Shown piece after piece: positions 13,706 to 14,570 of a stretch of 14,570 nt of DNA; the first letter of the stretch is position 1, and the number at the start of each line of letters is the position of its first letter. Below the pieces are notes generated by a model. It did no database searches. It was not told where the DNA came from and saw nothing but the letters and a program-made list of their open reading frames with translations. Position numbers and translations under genes: made by a program. This stretch comes from CAYVZZ01 sp964456185 (lineage in GTDB: Bacteria > Pseudomonadota > Gammaproteobacteria > Pseudomonadales > Alcanivoracaceae): assembly GCA_964456185.1 (NCBI GenBank), contig CAYVZZ010000058.1, positions 1-14,570 of the forward strand, given 5' to 3'.

Positions 13706-14299
13706 ATGACTTATGCACTTCGTTATGGCCTTTTGGTCAGCTTATTTGCGCTATTGGCAGGCTGTGGCATAAATACCATCCCTCAGGCAGACGAAGCCGT
13801 TAAAGCGGCTTGGGCACAGGTGGAAAACCAGTATCAACGCCGTGCCGATTTAATTCCCAATCTGGTCGCTACGGTCAAAGGCTACGCCAAGCACGAAAAA
13901 TCCACCTTAACCGCGGTGACCAATGCCCGCGCCAAAGTCGGCTCGATTCAGGTGACCGGCTCTTTGCTGGATAACCCCAAGGCGCGTCAGAAATTTTTAC
14001 AGGCGCAGGGCGAGCTACGTGGTGCCTTGCAGCATTTGATGATGGTGTCCGAGCGTTATCCCAATTTGAAAGCTGACAAAAACTTCCTGGCACTACAAGC
14101 GCAACTGGAGGGCACCGAAAACCGCATTTCAGTCGCCCGCCGCGACTTTATTTTGGCCGTGCAGCGCTACAACACCGAGATTCGCACCTTCCCGGGGCGC
14201 ATTTGGCACAGCCTGCTGTATAGCGACATGAAGATTCGCGATACCTATGAGGCCACCAGCGATAATGCCGAAGAAGCGCCTACCGTGAACTTTAACTAA
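13706..14299 (+). CDS. LemA family lipoprotein
   Basis: A 197-aa envelope protein of the LemA family, a helical bundle of unknown function often encoded beside TPM-domain proteins and HtpX-like proteases. The N-terminus is a lipoprotein signal: a hydrophobic stretch ending in the lipobox LLAGC, with Cys20 as the lipidated residue. The family core begins with VKAAWAQVENQYQRRADLIPNLVATVKGYA and continues through long helices to VQRYNTEIRTFPGRIW. Many LemA proteins have an uncleaved N-terminal anchor, so the lipobox form is worth noting. The ATG at 13706 has GGGA (13695-13698) seven bases upstream and starts exactly at the signal peptide. A TTG at 13682 would add eight residues and is less likely. 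It is coupled to the next gene by TAATG. Confidence 0.92.
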   Translation: MTYALRYGLLVSLFALLAGCGINTIPQADEAVKAAWAQVENQYQRRADLIPNLVATVKGYAKHEKSTLTAVTNARAKVGSIQVTGSLLDNPKARQKFLQAQGELRGALQHLMMVSERYPNLKADKNFLALQAQLEGTENRISVARRDFILAVQRYNTEIRTFPGRIWHSLLYSDMKIRDTYEATSDNAEEAPTVNFN

Positions 14300-14570
14300 T
14301 GCGTGGAATGAAGATTGTCGCCACCCTCGGTTTATTGCTACTGGCGCAGCTGGCGGTTGCTGCGCCCAGCTCCCCCGAGCTGACAGGCCGTGTTGTTGAC
14401 CAAGCAGATCTGCTGACGACTCAACAGGAACGCCAGTTGACGCGACAACTCGCTGCCGAAGAGCGTGCCAGCTCTAACCAACTGGTCGTGGTGACTTTGA
14501 AAAGCCTGGATGGCTACACCATTTCCCAATACGGCTACCAGCTGGGTCGCCATTGGGGCATTGGGCAGAA
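14299..14570 (+). CDS. TPM domain-containing protein (YgcG-like), cut by the window end
   Basis: The first 90 codons of a gene that runs off the right edge without a stop. The start at 14299 overlaps the LemA stop (TAATG). A second in-frame ATG at 14308 begins a cleaner signal peptide (MKIVATLGLLLLAQLAVAA), with likely cleavage after AVAA. The mature part opens with the TPM-domain signature: LTGRVVDQADLLTTQQERQL, then SSNQLVVVTLKSLDGYTISQYGYQLGRHWGIGQ. TPM (TLP18.3/Psb32/MOLO-1) domains are exported folds implicated in phosphatase activity or in membrane-protein maintenance. In many bacteria a C-terminal membrane helix and a glycine-rich tail follow, but these lie beyond the window. The pairing with LemA is a recurrent arrangement. 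Confidence 0.9.
   Translation, partial: MRGMKIVATLGLLLLAQLAVAAPSSPELTGRVVDQADLLTTQQERQLTRQLAAEERASSNQLVVVTLKSLDGYTISQYGYQLGRHWGIGQ

Noticed and set aside
1..14570. Mobile elements, CRISPR arrays, tRNA or rRNA genes, phage or defence islands.
   Set aside because: No transposase, integrase, spaced direct repeats, clover-leaf sequence or defence-type domain is visible; composition and gene content are uniform and core-like.

Overview
The window looks like ordinary chromosomal DNA from a gammaproteobacterium. The evidence is the set of lineage-typical housekeeping genes: RlmM, TusA, the EF-P hydroxylase EpmC, the SdhE–YgfX pair, an Alx/TerC protein and FolE1. Base composition is moderate, coding density is high, and genes often overlap or share stop codons. 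An aerobic, heterotrophic, possibly marine lifestyle is suggested by the beta-oxidation-type enzyme, the 3-hydroxyisobutyryl-CoA hydrolase-like enzyme and a sodium/solute symporter. I cannot name a genus. I see no phage, insertion sequence, CRISPR array, rRNA or tRNA, and no recognisable defence or secondary-metabolite cluster.

Layout. (1) 38-2209 (+): a bifunctional enoyl-CoA hydratase/3-hydroxyacyl-CoA dehydrogenase, closed by a strong intrinsic terminator. (2) 2376-3679 (+): an alpha/beta hydrolase and a DUF302 protein, coupled stop to start. (3) 3676-4233 (-): folE, convergent with the DUF302 gene (4-bp overlap) and divergent from an AraC-type regulator (4363-5424, +). (4) 5421-6107 (-): an exported, probably outer-membrane, protein. 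It is convergent with the AraC gene (4-bp overlap) and divergent from rlmM. (5) 6165-8677 (+): rlmM, an AmpG-like MFS transporter and tusA, overlapping head to tail and so almost certainly one transcript. (6) 8767-10285 (+): alx/terC and epmC, with a striking perfect 13-bp inverted repeat over the start region of epmC. (7) 10325-11803 (+): a sodium:solute symporter. (8) 11824-13582 (-): an operon sdhE–ygfX–HIBCH-like hydrolase. Its intrinsic terminator lies inside the 3' end of the facing symporter gene. (9) 13706 to the right edge (+): a LemA-family lipoprotein followed by a TPM-domain protein that is cut by the window end.

How the genes fit together. Acyl-CoA and branched-chain carbon metabolism is represented by the FadJ-like protein and the HIBCH-like hydrolase. 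SdhE supports flavinylation of succinate dehydrogenase. RlmM (23S rRNA), TusA (sulfur relay to tRNA) and EpmC (EF-P) all tune the translation apparatus and sit within about 4 kb. LemA plus TPM is a recurrent envelope-associated pair. I found no convincing new multi-gene system. The best leads are RNA- and DNA-level structures (the epmC hairpin, the sdhE/lemA dyad and the terminator inside the symporter gene) and a possible Ser-Glu-His triad in the alpha/beta hydrolase.
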